64,000 nt of DNA, taken from the NCBI GenBank assembly GCA_004335835.1, contig RWJK01001074.1, positions 180,323 through 244,322 of the forward strand, written 5' to 3'. Origin of the DNA: Scenedesmus sp. ARA3 (taxonomy: Eukaryota; Chlorophyta; Chlorophyceae; Sphaeropleales; Scenedesmaceae). Under the pieces are notes generated by a model that was not told where the DNA came from, searched no databases, and saw only the letters and a program-made list of their open reading frames with translations. A program made the position numbers and the translations under genes. This document shows, piece by piece, positions 24,405-37,452 of this stretch (the first letter of the stretch is position 1; every line of letters begins with the position of its first letter).

Positions 24405-26694
24405 CTTCAGCAGCGACTGTTTACGAATCTCGCTGGCTTCCCAGGCAAACACATCTCAGATGTATCATCGCCAGTTACATTGCAACAACAAAAGGGCACT
24501 GCTGGCTTAGCCAATGCAGCATGCATTTGATGCCCTCCCAGCCCAGCCGGAAGATGACAGCACACTGCATGCAGCCCTGCACACACTCTTCTCATAATAG
24601 CGGCTGCAAGCAGCAGAAATCCTGCATAAGCTCTCTTACTCCTCCACTGTGATGCATCGCTGCCATGCCAACACATGCACATACTGAGCATTGCTGTCCA
24701 ACATGTACGCCAGCTGGCGCTGCAATTCAACTGCTGTAGCTTCTGCTCAACACAGCCATCAACTGGAATGGCAGCTGCCACACAAGCAACGCAACCAAGC
24801 AGCATGACTGACAATTGCCAGCCGGCTCTTGTTGTCAAGGTGGTGGTACAACAAGCAGCGCAATACACTGCAACGAGCATTGGTACAGCATGCTGTCGCA
24901 TCCCAGCATGACGCAAGTCAACTAATGTACAGTCAGCAACACACACTCGTGCTTCTGGAGGGCGCAGCTGTTGAAGGCACCATCTCCATTCCACATACAA
25001 TGTTCTTTGCGCAGAAATTGGGGTCTAGCCTAGTACGCCAGAGAGGCACACAAACAACCCTAGTAGCAATGCTCCCCATGCTAACCAACTACAAAGCTAT
25101 CAGTGGCAGCAGATCAGGCAGTGCCCTCATAAGTGCCCCCAAAACATGACACTCCAAGCCTTGCCACTACACACAGCTGGCTGTGCCAGCAGCGCTGGAA
25201 AACCATGGAGGTTCAGGGCATGCCGCCCTGCTACAGCAGTACTGTACTGTGCTGCTCCCGCACGCACAAGGCACGAATGAAACTACCGTGGCGCGTTGCA
25301 GCGCCATCTGTCACGCCACCCCTTCCCAGAGCCAACCCCGTCCAGGTGGTTGCGAGCCTGCTAACGCACTGAGCAACGGCGTACAGCATGCACGATGATG
25401 TCGAATCGTGAATGCCACAGCAGCTGTTCGTAGGATGCACAGCAGCAGTGATCGTCGCACATCTGCAGGCAACTGATAGCACTCGGCAGCAGCAAATGAC
25501 CCAGGGTGCACAGGTGCATGCAACTTGCACAGACCCAGTATCATGGACATGCAGGCGTCGATGATACAGCATGCGGCTGAAGTACCCTGCAAACCTCTGA
25601 GCAATCAGCAGGCACCCCACAGCTGGCACACATCCATGCATAGCATCAGCTCATGAAACTGCAGCAGGGGCCCTCGATGGTTGCTGCGGTGCAGTCAGGA
25701 GATACGTCCAGTAACGCAGGTAGCAGCGCCCCAGTCGCATGTCAGTCGATCAGGGATTCAACTGGAAAAGCATGCATATTAAGCATGCAGAGTAATGACG
25801 CACACAGCCTATCCTCAGCAGCAGCCCTACCAAGTAAGACTGACTACCACCCATCCATCCCCCGTTCCAACAACCAGGGCACAACAACAGGTGCTCAGCT
25901 GTCATCACAAGTCTCAGGAGGCATAGAGCTCAGAGCGTGCACAGGGCACCAACCGTCCGGCTGTTCAGGGCTACACATCTCTTTTCGACACCCGCATCAG
26001 TCGCACTTTCGCCCCGTAAAACAACTGCTACTGCTACGGTAGTGGTAGAGACGACCAAGAACACCCTATCCCTGTCTCAACGTCACCCCTCATCAAAGCA
26101 CCGGAAGAGCACTCATGTTCACAGTCTCATGCCTCGCATCAGCTGCTGCACATCCGCACCGGCACAATCCAATGAATGCAGCTTCACAGCCAACCAAGGG
26201 CAGCACAAGCCGCCCGACCTGGCAGCACCAGCCACGTCACAGCAACTGCTGCTGCTGCCATCCCTTCAACCATGCAAATGCCAGGCCGACCAGGGGATAT
26301 GTATTTGCTGAAACAACGAGCAGCAGAACGTGCACACAGCGCCGCCTGCCCGGCAACAAAAGCAGCGCCTCCACCAGAGCAAACACCCCGGCTGCGGGAC
26401 GCCCTCACCACCACCAGCACAGCCCACCTTCCGCCAAAATCACCAACATAGTCAGCCCATGCAGTTGCTCCTGGTAAGTCAAGCCCTGCTTGCTGACAGC
26501 TTGGTCCGGCCTCCCGTGCCACGACCACCAACAAACGCTGCCTCGCCAACCAGCCAGCCAATTCCCTCAGCGCATTATGTGCCTAGCAGACAGGTACACA
26601 TGAAGTGATGGACATTAGACAACAGCCTGCCTGCCAACTGGCAAGCACTGGCCCCGGAACACACCCCATCCCTGCCAGCACTACAACACACTGG
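24405..26694. other. Gene-free stretch, probably long minus-strand 3' UTR
   Basis: The plus strand is AC-rich here, mirroring the TG-rich untranslated sequence seen after plus-strand genes. It is therefore read as the 3' UTR of the minus gene ending at 26695. The only minus-strand TGTAA noticed is at 24475-24479. Open frames on both strands lack splice or composition support. Confidence 0.45.
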
Positions 26695-29600
26695 CTACTG
26701 CTGCTGTGCACCTGCATCAGCTGCAGCCACAGCCGACGCTGCTGGCGTGGCCTTGCTCGTCAGCTGCCGCACGCTCAGGATGTTGTTGCGTGCGGAGAGC
26801 TTACTAAACCCCACCCCTGCGCGTGGCCCCCAGCCCTTGGGCAGCGGCGGCTGCCTGCCAGCACTGACGCTGCTGCTGTCATCATCGCTGCCGCTGGCAG
26901 CAGCCTCATCTGCTGCTGCTGAGGCGCTGCGGTACTCCGCATCTGCTGCTGCCGCCTGCTCGGCGTCTGCTGCTGCTGCTGCCAGGTATGCTGCTGCTGC
27001 TGCCTCCACAGCAGCCATCGCCTCTTCAAGCTGAGGCATGATATCTTCCTGGCCTGGTGCTGCCGCTGCTTCGTCGAGATCACCCAGCGCATCTGCAGCA
27101 GCTGCCTCCAGCACACTCACTGCTGCATCAGCCTCAGCAGTTGTCAGAGCCTCCTGCATCGATACCAACCCATCCTGCTCATCTTCCGGCTCCTCCTCCT
27201 GCTGCAGCTGCATGGCAGTCTCTGCCGCTGCTGCTGCTGCTGCCTCATCCTCTTTGCTGCTGCTGCTGGGGTCCTCACCAGCAGCAGCAGCAGCACCAGC
27301 AGCATTCCACCCAGTCAGCTGAGCCACATCAGCATCCAGCGACCGCTGCAGCTGCGCAATCACCTCCCGCATGTCAATCTCCTCCCCGCCAGCGCCACTG
27401 CTGCTGCTATCATCATCGCCGCCTGCACCACCGCCCCCTGACACCTCAGGGTGGCTGCCCGGCACTGCCTCTGAACCTTTATTGAACATCGCATTCAGCG
27501 CCGCAACAGCAGCAGCCTTGTCGCTGCTGTCGCCAGCCCCGCTGCTGCTGCCTGCTGCTGCGCTGCCAGCCATGCTGTGATCCTGCGAGCCAGGGGGCCG
27601 GTAGCGCCTCCAGGACTGCGGAGGGGTGGAGACCTTAGGCCTGTCAGGCGGCGGCTGCTTGTACTTGCTGCGGCTGTTGGTGCTGCTGCTGCTGCTGCCG
27701 TTGCTGCGCTCAGACGGCTTGCTGGCGTCGCTGCTGCTGCTGCTGGGTGCCAGGGGCTTGAGCTTGGTGTGTGCTGCTGGCAACTGCTCCTTGTTGACGT
27801 CTGTGGATAGGGAAGACTGCAGCGTCTCCCTGCGGCAGCAGCAGCAGCGGGCAGAGACATGAGTCAGTGAAACATCCTGCTGGAGGTGCACAGCTTGCCT
27901 GCCCACCGCAGGGCATAGCTCTAAATACATGCACGCAACAACCTGGGCTGAACACTGTCAACAATGCGCATGCTGACCAGGAAGACGCCACCACACCACT
28001 AGGGACCATATCTCACACCCGTGCAGCCCGTCTGAGCACAGTTGCGCACACCACAGCAACATCGCGTTCTCCTCCGCCACATGCTGCAGGCCCAGACCAA
28101 ACACCACAGCACCACCAGCAACTGCAACCATCAGCGCACAGGTTCAGGCATCCTTTTATGCGCACCTCAGCAGCAGCGCGTTCTCCTCCGCCACCTGCTG
28201 CAGCTCCTGGATGAACTCCTCAGCCAGCTGCTTGCGGATGTCCATCACGCGTTGCGCGATGGAGCGAGGGTCCACGTCGCAGCTGCGCACGTTGTCAAAC
28301 AGCTCGTCCCGGCCCTGCGGGGGTGCGGTAAACAACATACACAGTTGTGTTTGAGGACATGTTGAGAGCCTATGCACCTGCTGGAGCCTGACATGCTGTT
28401 AAGCGCCGTCGCTGTTGCTGCTGCTGCTGTGTGTACTCCAACACCGCTGCCATTTCTGGTTTGCTATAATGCTGCTGGCCCTGCCACGGATGCTGCTGGA
28501 AGCTGCGACAGCTGCTGGTGTTATCAAGCATGCATGGCTGCACTGTCCTGATACTGCTGCTGTCCTGTCATGCACCAAGTCCAGTCTATGCTGCTGCTGC
28601 CACACCTCACGCTGTTGCACTGCTGCAAGTACGACGCCCCGGCAGCTGAGATGAGTGCTGCCACCGCTGCTGCTGCCGCGGCCTCACCGTGTTGTACTTG
28701 GCCTCCTCGATGGGCATGGCCAGCAGCTTGCGCAGGAACGCCTCGCCACTGATCTCGTCCCAGCTGCCGTCCTGCAAGGTGCAAGGAGCACACGGAAAGC
28801 AGGCAGCGCGGATCAGTGGCATGATGATTGCGTGCACCTGGCGGTCGATTTGCACCAGCACATGACACAGGAAACTGTGCAGGTGAAAGTCATGCAGGTG
28901 ATCTTGTACTGCTGATGTGCTGGCTGAAGTGCAGCTGGTGCCCTGTGGATGGTCGCGTAGGGTTTCCTTGCTTTTGGTTGTGTAGGGTTTCCTTGCTTTT
29001 GCGGTTGCTGCTGGCCCTGTGCTGCACACACCTTGGGGATGGGGTTCTGCTTGTAGAAGTTCACCAGCCAAGAGTACACGTTGGCATTTGTCTCCATAAG
29101 ATACACCATCAACGTTTTTGCAGCCCTGCAGGGCAACAACAGTGTGTGGGTTAGACCAAGAAGCAGGGGCTTGAATGTTGAGGTCCTTGCCAGCTGGGCA
29201 GCAGCAAGCACCACAACCAGCAGTTCGCATGGACGTTGCAGAGTGGGCAGCAGCCCACGTTACTCTGATGCTTTGCGTCCAAAGTGCGTGTATGCTGCTG
29301 CACAGCGGCTGCTGTTGAGCAGGGCCAGCAGTACTGCAGGTCAGAGGTTGGGCGGGTCATGTGCCTCACCGCTCTGTCAGCAGGCCGATCAAGCGGTCTC
29401 TGTTGCCATCACGCAGAGGCGAGTCATAAGGACTCCGCATCCTGCAAGATCAGCGGAGACACGGCTTTTGAGCGAGGCAAGCCCCAGCGACACGGTCCGT
29501 GAGAGGCCCTACCATAGCTCTGACGTGATCACGCACCAGGCGGGCCTGCCTCGGCGCCTAGTCTTCGCTTCAAACTGCTTGCCATGGTTTGAGCGTGCTC

Positions 29601-29784
29601 GCTTTGCTGCGTCGCTCTCCTCGCTACTGCTGCTGCTGCTGTTCTCTGCTGCCACCTTCAGACTGCTAGGGCGTGCACGCAGACCTCCCGGGTTTCGTTT
29701 AAGCGTTGAAAGAGGTGTCAAGGCTACTGGGCCTGCACCAAGCCGAGTTTTGAACGCGCGTTGTGGGAGCAGCAAGCCCCTCAT
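26695..29784 (-). CDS. Plastid RbcX-like protein with acidic C-terminal tail
   Basis: The exons are 29513-29784, 29370-29441, 29032-29125, 28688-28771, 28166-28314 and 26695-27829; phases agree and the product is 601 residues. The first ~60 residues (MRGLLLPQRAFKTRLGAG, rich in Ser/Arg/Ala) look like a chloroplast transit peptide. Residues of about 95-225 hold AAKTLMVYLMETNANVYSWL, VNFY, DGSWDEISGEAFLRKLL and DPRSIAQRVMDIRKQLAEE. These resemble the order of motifs in the Rubisco assembly chaperone RbcX (AKTL..YL, TNP..WL.NF, DG..F, RIM.VR..IAEE), though the match is distant. The remaining ~375 residues are Ser/Ala/Glu-rich and probably disordered or coiled. A Rubisco-related role is an inference; it could be another plastid helical protein. 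Confidence 0.72.
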
Positions 29785-30764
29785 GTTTACTGCTGTCTGT
29801 GCCTGTCGTCGTGTTTGTGGATGGTTTTGATTTTCAAGATCTCAGTTGACACGGTTTCTCTGCACTGCTGGTGTGGTCTACAGCCTTTTTCAAGTTCACC
29901 TAAAAAGGTAGGAGAGCCCATTGGAGGGTGTCCGCAGCTTGAACATCATGACAGATGCTGTGGTACACTCGCACCCCTGTCGAAAACGACCACGACAATG
30001 TTTGGAACGGCTGGTCACACTCGCAGCAGGCGGCGTGCTGCGCCCAGTCTAACGCTTGCGCAATTCAGCGCCAAAAGGCCCTCTAGGCATTTCCGAGTAC
30101 ATAGAGGGAACTTTACATATTTAATAAGTAACAACCACATCCGAAGCTTCACGTTTTTGCACTTCTGACCTACGTCGTTGACCAGCAGATCCGATGTTCA
30201 AGGTTGCTGATCTCATGCATGCTGTCACGACATGCTGGAGCGTGCTGTTGACCAGGCAGCTAGACAAAATCACAAGACGACAATGCACTCGACTCACAAA
30301 CACACAAACATGCAGCATACTCCTTTTTACAAACAACAGCTCCCACTGCGTGACCTGCAGCTGCTGACTGACCAGTCATGCTCATGAGCAGCACTGCTGG
30401 TGATGGCAACAGCACGTGCACACCCTGCATGACTCGAGAGTGCTAGCACTGTGTTGTGATTATAAGCAAACTTGACATGCCGTGGACCTGGCGCGATCAC
30501 CAAGCGCCAGCACACTCTGAGACCCAACGCTGCTAGTTTAGGCGGACAAGCAGTTGGTTGACAACCCCGACATCAGGACCGCATGCTGACGCTCCTTGTA
30601 AGCGACAGGCTGAAACATAAACAATGACAATTGTGTTATCTGGCACCCTGTGCTGCAAGCCTCACCAACAAGACAACACCGCTTTGCTGTGCAGTTGCCA
30701 TCAAAACACATGAGGCACTGCGGTCCAGCCGTCGATTTAGGATCCGCAACACAGCATCACCATT
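29785..30764. other. Intergenic: promoter of 26695-29784, 3' UTR of 30765-36117
   Basis: No coding block. A minus-strand TGTAA at 30327-30331 (TTACA on +) is a plausible poly(A) signal about 430 bases after the oxygenase stop; another TTACA lies near 30112-30116. The promoter of the RbcX-like gene should lie between about 29785 and 30300, but no convincing TATA box was seen. Confidence 0.45.
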
Positions 30765-33700
30765 CTACTTCCTGTTCCAGTGCTCGTAGTCAATGAAGAA
30801 GAAGCGCTGCCTCAGCTGTCCCAACTGCCGGTGCGCAAACAGCAGCGCGCAAGCCAGCAGCGCCAGCAGCACACACTGCCAGCCGGGCAGCGCCGCCAGC
30901 GCGCCTGCTGCTGCCTGCATAGCGCCAGGGCCACTGCCTGCTGCTGTTGCTGCTGCTGCTGTGGTTCCAGCAGGTGTGCTGCCAGCAGCCACTGCTGCAG
31001 CAGTGACGGCTGCTGTGCAAGCTGCTGCTGCGATGCCTGACAAGCCCAAGCACACCGCCTGCAAAGCAGCCAGGAAGAGTGTGCAGTGCCGAATAGAGCA
31101 GTCAGGACACAGACCGGTTGCCAGCCAGTGGTCAGGTTGAGGCCGTGCAGCAAGTTTTCAGGTGTAGAGTTGCATGACTGCCAGCTCCCGAGTACAGGGT
31201 TCGCTGTTCAGGTGAACTCGCCAATGTTGCAGTAAGCAGCAGCATTATTGTTATGGCTGAACTGATTATTTGATGACAATGAAGTCATTCAGGAGCAACT
31301 GCTGAGGTTGGCGCTTCATGACGAGCGCCTCACCTGCAGCCGCTAGATCCCACCATGCTGCAAGTAGCTGCAAAGCAAGACCTGCAGCTGCGCAAGCCTC
31401 ACCTGCAGCCGCTGCTTCCATTACCTGCCGCACTGCAGCTCTTGCAGTGCTGCGTGTGCTTGCCAAACCCGATCCACTCTAGCGCTGCATGTCGCTGCAA
31501 GGCATGCACCTCAACCGTCACCTGCAGTCGCTGGATCCACTTGACTGCTGCGCTGCAGCTCTTGCAGTGCTGCGTGTGCTGGCTGAAGCGGTCCATCACC
31601 ACAGCGCGAGGCAGCACAGGGCCAAGACCTTGGCTGGCCAGGGCGCCCGGCCAGGGCACGGAGCCGCCGGCGCAGTCGTGGTACCAGCTGCGGAACTTGA
31701 TGATGCCTGCATGGGGAGAGGGAAGCATACAGGCAGCAAGTGAGAGGGGAGTAAGCATGTGTGGATGGTAAGTGCCGGCTGAGTGGCTGCATAGCAGGCA
31801 GCGGCACAAAATGTTTACCATCTGCAGATGCGTGAAATGTATGACCAGCAGTAGGGAGGAGCTGCCAGGTGCAGAGAGCAGCGCTGAGAGGCGTCAGGCG
31901 CAGCTGCTGTAGATGCAGAGCAACAACCACAGTGCCGCATGCGGGTTCGTGTTGCAGGCGTTGCTCATGATATGATGCAGGGAGAAGTGCAGCAAACAAG
32001 ATCCCTGGCACCCACCTAGGTCTGCGCCGGCGGGCATATAGAAGGCGCTGCGCCAGTTGGTGTCGCGCCCCTCATGCAGCAGCCGCTCCTGCAACAGCGC
32101 AGCACCCCAAACACAGCAGTGCACCCCATCAAGATAGTGAAGGCACACACCACCGTCACGTGAAGCACATGCGCACGCCCTTCACGTGTACTGCTTGTTT
32201 CACAGCAGCAACCGGCACAGGATGGATGCACTGCAGGTGACACTGATCCTGCCCTCTGCTCAGTTGCATACACCTGCCTACAGGCCACTTACCTGCACGT
32301 GCAGCAGCATGCCATCACTATCCAGCACCTGGTTTTGGCCCTGCAGGCAGCAACGACAGGCAACAGCCAGGGTCACAGATACCAAATTGCGCACAGTCCA
32401 GGCGAGCAGCAGCAAGCCAGCGAGAGTTGGGTGACACTGCAAATCAGGTTCCAAACTCTTCACTGCCACAGCTGGCAGCACAGAGACCCTATGGCGGCGG
32501 CAGCAGCAGCACCTCTTCGGCTGCATGCTGCAGCCACCACCGAGCCTCACCAAGTGGAACACCCACTCCACTGCTGCTGCCAGCTTGGCGGCAAAAGCCG
32601 GCACCTTGGCATTCGTGAAGAAGGCTGTTATCACGCGGCTCTTGCCGGGTGCTGTTGGGATGCCGTAGAAAGTCAACACCAGCGTGGTGCCTTTGACCGT
32701 GTTGGTCTGGCTGCTGGCGTTGAGCGTTGGAGGCACAAAGTTGTTGACTGTGTCGGTGGGCGCTGCTGTCTTGAAGGGAGCACTGTCCCTGAACAGCTGA
32801 AAGCCGCCTGCAAAACAGCACCAAGCAGAACATAGATTGCGATATGGTACATCGGTACAACTTGTGTGATCCACAGAACGCTTGCAGGACAGCTGCACAT
32901 GCACCATCAGTAGCAACGTGGTGTGCCATGTGCCAAGCCATCAGCTGAATGACTGTCAATCCAACCTGGAACACACTTGCAGGAAATTTGGACATCAGCG
33001 CCAACTGCAAAGGCAGTCGGCACAAATGATGCGTTGCCAGCAAAACACTACGCGTGCATGGAGTTGATGGTAGGTGATGCAGCATCTGCTGAAGTAGCCG
33101 CATCTAAGATGTGATTCAACCAAACAGCAGCACAGCACAGCGCTCACCTTGCGCAGTCACGTCCACCTTGCGTGACGGCCAGCGGCTGCGCTTTGTCCCT
33201 GCAGGCACTCAGCACAGAGAGCCTGCACATCTGCAACGTCCTCCAACCTGTTACATGCTCACCTTGTGCAGTCACGTCCACCTTGGTGGTGATGGCCAGG
33301 GGCTGCGCCTTGTCCCTGCTGGCGCTGCCCATGATGCCGTGGTGAGCAAAGGGGATGTGGCTGGGGTCAAAGCTGCGGCACATCCAACAGCAGCATTGAC
33401 ATGACATGAGCAGCTGCGCTTCCAGCGGCATTTCAGCGGCATGCTCAACACAGAGCCATGCAGAAGGCCTTTGATGCCGTGGTGCGCAAAAAGGGATGCG
33501 TCTGGGGTCAAAGCTGTGCAGACGGCAGGAACAGCAGAATGACAGCGGCACAACCACAGCACAAGCAGCTGTGCTGGCGACACAGCCTCAGCAGGTGCCA
33601 CTGCCCATGTGCGCTTCAATGCTCACAATCAACCGATTAACCACCATGATGATGTTAACAATATCACAACTCACAGATTCTCCATCATCGTGTCATAGCC

Positions 33701-35988
33701 GTATTCCAGGTCACGTGCAAACCACTCGCCTCCCAGCAACGTCCAGCCCCCAGCGCCCCACTGGCTGCTGAGGGCGGGCGGTGAGGCAGCTGCCAAATCG
33801 GATGAGGCTGCATCAGGCCACACCCACAGCAGGCCCTGCGCAACCTGCAGTGGCACAAAACACGCGCACGCAGATGCAGGTTGTGAGGCGCACAACTTCT
33901 CTGTAAGCCAAACAGCCACTGTTAGGCGGCTGCCAAATCAGATGAGGCCGCATCCGGCCACACCCACAGCAGGCCCTGCGCAACCTGCGTGGGCAAGAGG
34001 CGCCACAAGATAGCAGGCAATCTGACTGTGAGGCTTGCACAAAACACGTGCGGCCCAACCAGCTGCTATGAGGCTGCTGCCAGGGCAGGCGAGGCCCGCT
34101 TCCGGCTACACCCACATCCGTCAAGCTGCACTGCAAGCGTACACGGATCCTGTAAGCTTACACGGATCCTGCAAGCTTGCGCTGTTCCTGTAAGCTCACA
34201 GCCTCAAGGCCATCTGCTGGCATCCGCTGAATGACATTAACTGCCGTCAGTGACAGACAAGCTGCCAACTGCCACTGCTCCTCACGCTGTCGGCCTATGT
34301 GTAAGAGATTTGTGGCGGCGCAGGTGTGCTTGATGCTGCACGCTGCTGCTGCTGCTGCTGCTGCTGCTGACGACGACAAGGGTGACGGCCCACCTGAGAA
34401 GGGTATGTAATGGCGCAGGTGCGCTTGCTGCTGCAAGCTGCTGCGTGTGCAGCAGGCTCCCCGATCTGTGGGATGGAGGTGCACTTGCCTTGGGAGTCAA
34501 ACTGCCAGCCTGCAGTCAACAGCAGTGACAGCGTAAAGCCCAGACAGAAGGCTGTCAATCAGCCTGCAGTGAAGAATGCCAGCCGGCAAAGGCAATCAAA
34601 GGAAGCATGTACAAAAGGCAATCAAAGGCAATCAAAGGCAATCAAAGGCAATCAAAGGAAGCATGTACAGAAGGCAATCAAAGGCAATCAAAGGCAATCA
34701 AAGGCAATCAAAGGCAATCAACGGAAGCATGTACAGAAGGCTGCCGAACTGCCAGCCTGCAGGTTTCTGATCACAGCAGCTCAAGTAAACAGGCGTGTGA
34801 ATGTGAGCCTGATGCAACACCTGTATGTCGGCAAGACATTCGACCCTGCAGTGTGGCATGCGGCTATGCACAACAGGTGTTACATGTCTGTCTGCTGTAA
34901 GCAGCGTGAAATGGTGGCACAGGCACTGGAGTGCATGTGCTGTGGCTTGCTGTGCGCCTGTACCATGGTATGAGCACATCTACGATTCTGGACTGCGGCT
35001 GCAAACCCTGGTTAACACTGCTCTGCTTGCATGCTGTCGAACGCAATCACTCCGTTGATGCCCTGGCATGTGCAGATGCAACTTATAATGTGTTTTTTAC
35101 AGCGGCCGCGCACCGTGGTAGGAGCACATGAGCTGGCCTGTGCTGGGCTCCAGCCTGCCCTCAGACAGCAGAAGACCAAACATCACGCAATCGGCTGCCT
35201 CTGTGGTAGCAGCACATGAATCATGTGACATGCGGCCTCACCGTGGTATGAGCACATGAGCTGTCCTGTGCTGGGCTCCAGCCTGCCCTCAGACAGGGGG
35301 GCCAGCCTGTGCGGGCAGCGGTCCTCAAACACCACCCAGCTGCGGCAGCAAAAAACAAGGCAGGGAGGGGGACACAAGCCGGCCGGCAGGCATGTCAAGT
35401 TGCAGATACTTGCGGCAATCTCCTGTGAACGTGCCTGACTAACATCATCAAACCACCCGGCTGCAGAGGCGGGAAGCGCAGTGGTTGTCATTGAGCAGAG
35501 GCATGCAGTCAGAGACACAGGCATGCAGGGAACTCCACGCGGGAGCAACAGCGGCCAGCTACGGTGTGCCATGCATACTGACGCGTTGCCTGCAGCATGG
35601 CCTGCTGATGCGTCTGCTTGCACAACATAGGCAGTGAAGGATGCCGCTGTCGATGACAAACTCTATGCTGTGTAACATACAGTAGCACGCTGTCTTGTGC
35701 TTGTCAAGATACCAGCACAAGCTACCAGCACAACACCCACACTCACTTGCCGCTGCCATCTTTCCAGACAACCATGTCTATGCCTAACAGTTTGGTGGCT
35801 GTGGGGCGGGCAGCATCTAGCTGGCTCACAATCCCAACAGGGTACCAGGCACGGTGCCAGTTGAAGGAACCTGACTCCTGCTGCTGCACTGGCTGCTGTG
35901 TGGGTGATGCTGTTGCTGCTGCTGCGCCTGGCTGCTCCAGCGTGCCTGGACTGGCAGCAGCTGCTGCAGGCAGCACATGGTGCACACG

Positions 35989-36022
<34 letters not shown>

Positions 36023-36117
36023 TTGCTGCTTCTGGCAGCAGACCGAAGACTCAACAGCCCTGCAAGTTGTCCACAAGTGCCTGGTCGTGAGCTAGCTAAC
36101 TGTATCGACAAATACAT
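30765..36117 (-). CDS. Rieske oxygenase of the PAO/PTC52 family
   Basis: Ten exons join in phase to 573 residues: 35747-36117, 35242-35339, 34394-34509, 33675-33844, 33263-33372, 32551-32807, 32293-32340, 32016-32088, 31522-31706 and 30765-31058. The first ~80 residues look like a plastid transit peptide with a Ser run. Then come [10 protein letters not shown] and the Rieske [2Fe-2S] ligands C132, H134, C153 and H156 in [13 protein letters not shown] and CSYHGW. The mononuclear iron motif DxxHxxxxH follows ([15 protein letters not shown]), then RSWYHDC, a C-terminal CxxC (HCKSC) and a hydrophobic anchor. The family includes pheophorbide a oxygenase (chlorophyll breakdown), PTC52 and TIC55 in plastid membranes. 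[15 protein letters not shown] does not separate PAO from PTC52. Several introns hold partial exon copies. Confidence 0.92.
31327..31480 (-). repeat. Two partial copies of oxygenase exon 9 end
   Basis: Blocks at 31327-31385 and 31397-31480 repeat the 3' end of exon 9 (real end at 31522), including the donor border CTCAC/CTGCAG on the plus strand. The nearer copy still encodes [11 protein letters not shown]. Confidence 0.8.
33148..35170 (-). repeat. Partial copies of oxygenase exons 2 to 5
   Basis: Copies of exon 5 edges lie at 33148-33195 and 33455-33525, of the exon 4 start at 33923-33993 and 34068-34130, of the exon 3 end at 34282-34345, and of the exon 2 end near 34955-34985 and 35106-35170. 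All lie in the flanking introns in the same orientation. Confidence 0.78.
34594..34740. repeat. 10-bp tandem repeat AATCAAAGGC with nested order
   Basis: Runs of AATCAAAGGC (four, then about five units) are separated by a spacer GAAGCATGTACAGAAGGC, giving a higher-order repeat of three blocks. It lies in intron 2 of the oxygenase gene, between two copies of ACTGCCAGCCTGCAG (34501 and 34748). Confidence 0.9.
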
Positions 36118-36272
36118 GGTCACGATCACACCACTGCTAATGATGCTGGCTTGCAAGTATGATCTTGAATCGCAGAGGACAGCATGCATGGGTAGCTATG
36201 CGTCCGCAATCCACGGTGCACATGAAGTCCTCGCTGCTTTCAGCAATGCATGTGCATGGCCTTGCTCACCAA

Positions 36273-36361
<89 letters not shown>

Positions 36362-37452
36362 AGAGCAGGGACAGAGCACGAACGCTGCCGCAGCGCCATC
36401 CCCGTCGCAGACCTGCTGTACATCATTAGCATGTCTTGATACAACCGTTCTAATTGGGCGCACGCTGTTGTTGCTTTGACGAGTGATCCTGCTACACGTA
36501 GTTTCGTAGCTGCAACTGTTCGTGTGGCGATTGAAGCATCGTCAAGACAAGTCAATACATGCAACCAATGTGTGCGGCAAGATGCACCCGGAATGTGTGT
36601 ACGGCACGAGTGTAGGGCGCGCTCACCGTTTGACAGGGTCACTGACACTGCTAGTTTAGGAAGCTCGTTTGCTTGGATCTACTGCATGTGTCAACAATGT
36701 TTACAGCAACAAACAACTGGAGTGCTCCTGTGTGTGGCTTGGGCCCAACAGCACGGTAGCCAAGTACTGCTAGCAACAAAGCCTGATACTTTCAGGCTGA
36801 GATGCATGTCTCTCACCACTTGCTGGTGCTGTTCAAAGTGCCACATTGGCTTTTGTTGGACGATAAATGTTCATGAGGACCATCAGGTCAGTGCTTTGAG
36901 ACCCAGGAAGGTACAGACATCAGACTGGTTCGGTAGGTACACGCCTACAGCTGCCTCTGCCTCTGTACTGCCAGCAGTACAGAGCCGGGCTTGGCTTCAC
37001 TGGCTACTTAAAGTGCTGCTGCCAATTGTTAACTCCGTGCTTCTTGCACTTGTGACATGCTGCAACTGCTGCTAAACGTTGTCAGACGTAGTTAAAAAGC
37101 ACGCACACCAGACAGCATCTGTGCACAGCGTTGTGGGGAACATGCTTCGCGCATGGCACTGTGCCTTTACTGCACAGCGCTTGTGTCTGCAGCCAGGTTT
37201 CGCGTACATACCACAGCAGCTCATCAGCAGGCAGGCGATTGAGCCAGCTTGGGTGTTTGAGCACGAGGCACCAGAACAACAGCAAAGAACAATTGTCACA
37301 CCTGACGAGAGTCTACCACCCAAGTGACGAGCAGGCGAGGCACGCCTGAACTAGACATCTTTGCTGCTTGGTGTTTGTTTGCTTTGAGTTCAAGCAAGAG
37401 GCACCTGCGCCCACCGCCAGCAAACCTAGAGTGAACAGGCGTAAACGCAGCC
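36118..37452. other. Divergent promoter region, oxygenase and TIM44
   Basis: This 1.3-kb region separates two head-to-head genes. It holds a CTG tract and otherwise mixed sequence. No supported gene or clear TATA box was found. The oxygenase 5' UTR probably includes the part next to 36117. Confidence 0.5.
36274..36363. repeat. (CTG)29 microsatellite
   Basis: Twenty-nine perfect CTG units on the plus strand are followed by CAG. It lies about 160 bases upstream of the oxygenase start codon, where the oxygenase sense strand reads CAG. Unlike most CTG tracts here it is not next to a supported exon. Confidence 0.92.

Noticed and set aside
24407..25000. 197-codon minus-strand frame
   Set aside because: It is open but Cys/Ala-rich like UTR sequence, with no splice link to the gene below. 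Only the part under 24404 was used in the model.
25653..26042. 129-codon plus-strand frame
   Set aside because: It lies opposite the presumed 3' UTR of the 26695-29784 gene and has no recognisable domain or splice context.
34576..34770. The 10-bp repeat array considered as CRISPR-like
   Set aside because: Units are 10 bases without unique spacers, in a eukaryotic intron. It is a minisatellite.
36196..36648. 150-codon minus-strand frame with poly-Gln upstream of the oxygenase
   Set aside because: It owes its length to the CAG tract. The oxygenase transit peptide starts at 36117, and no splice joins the two.
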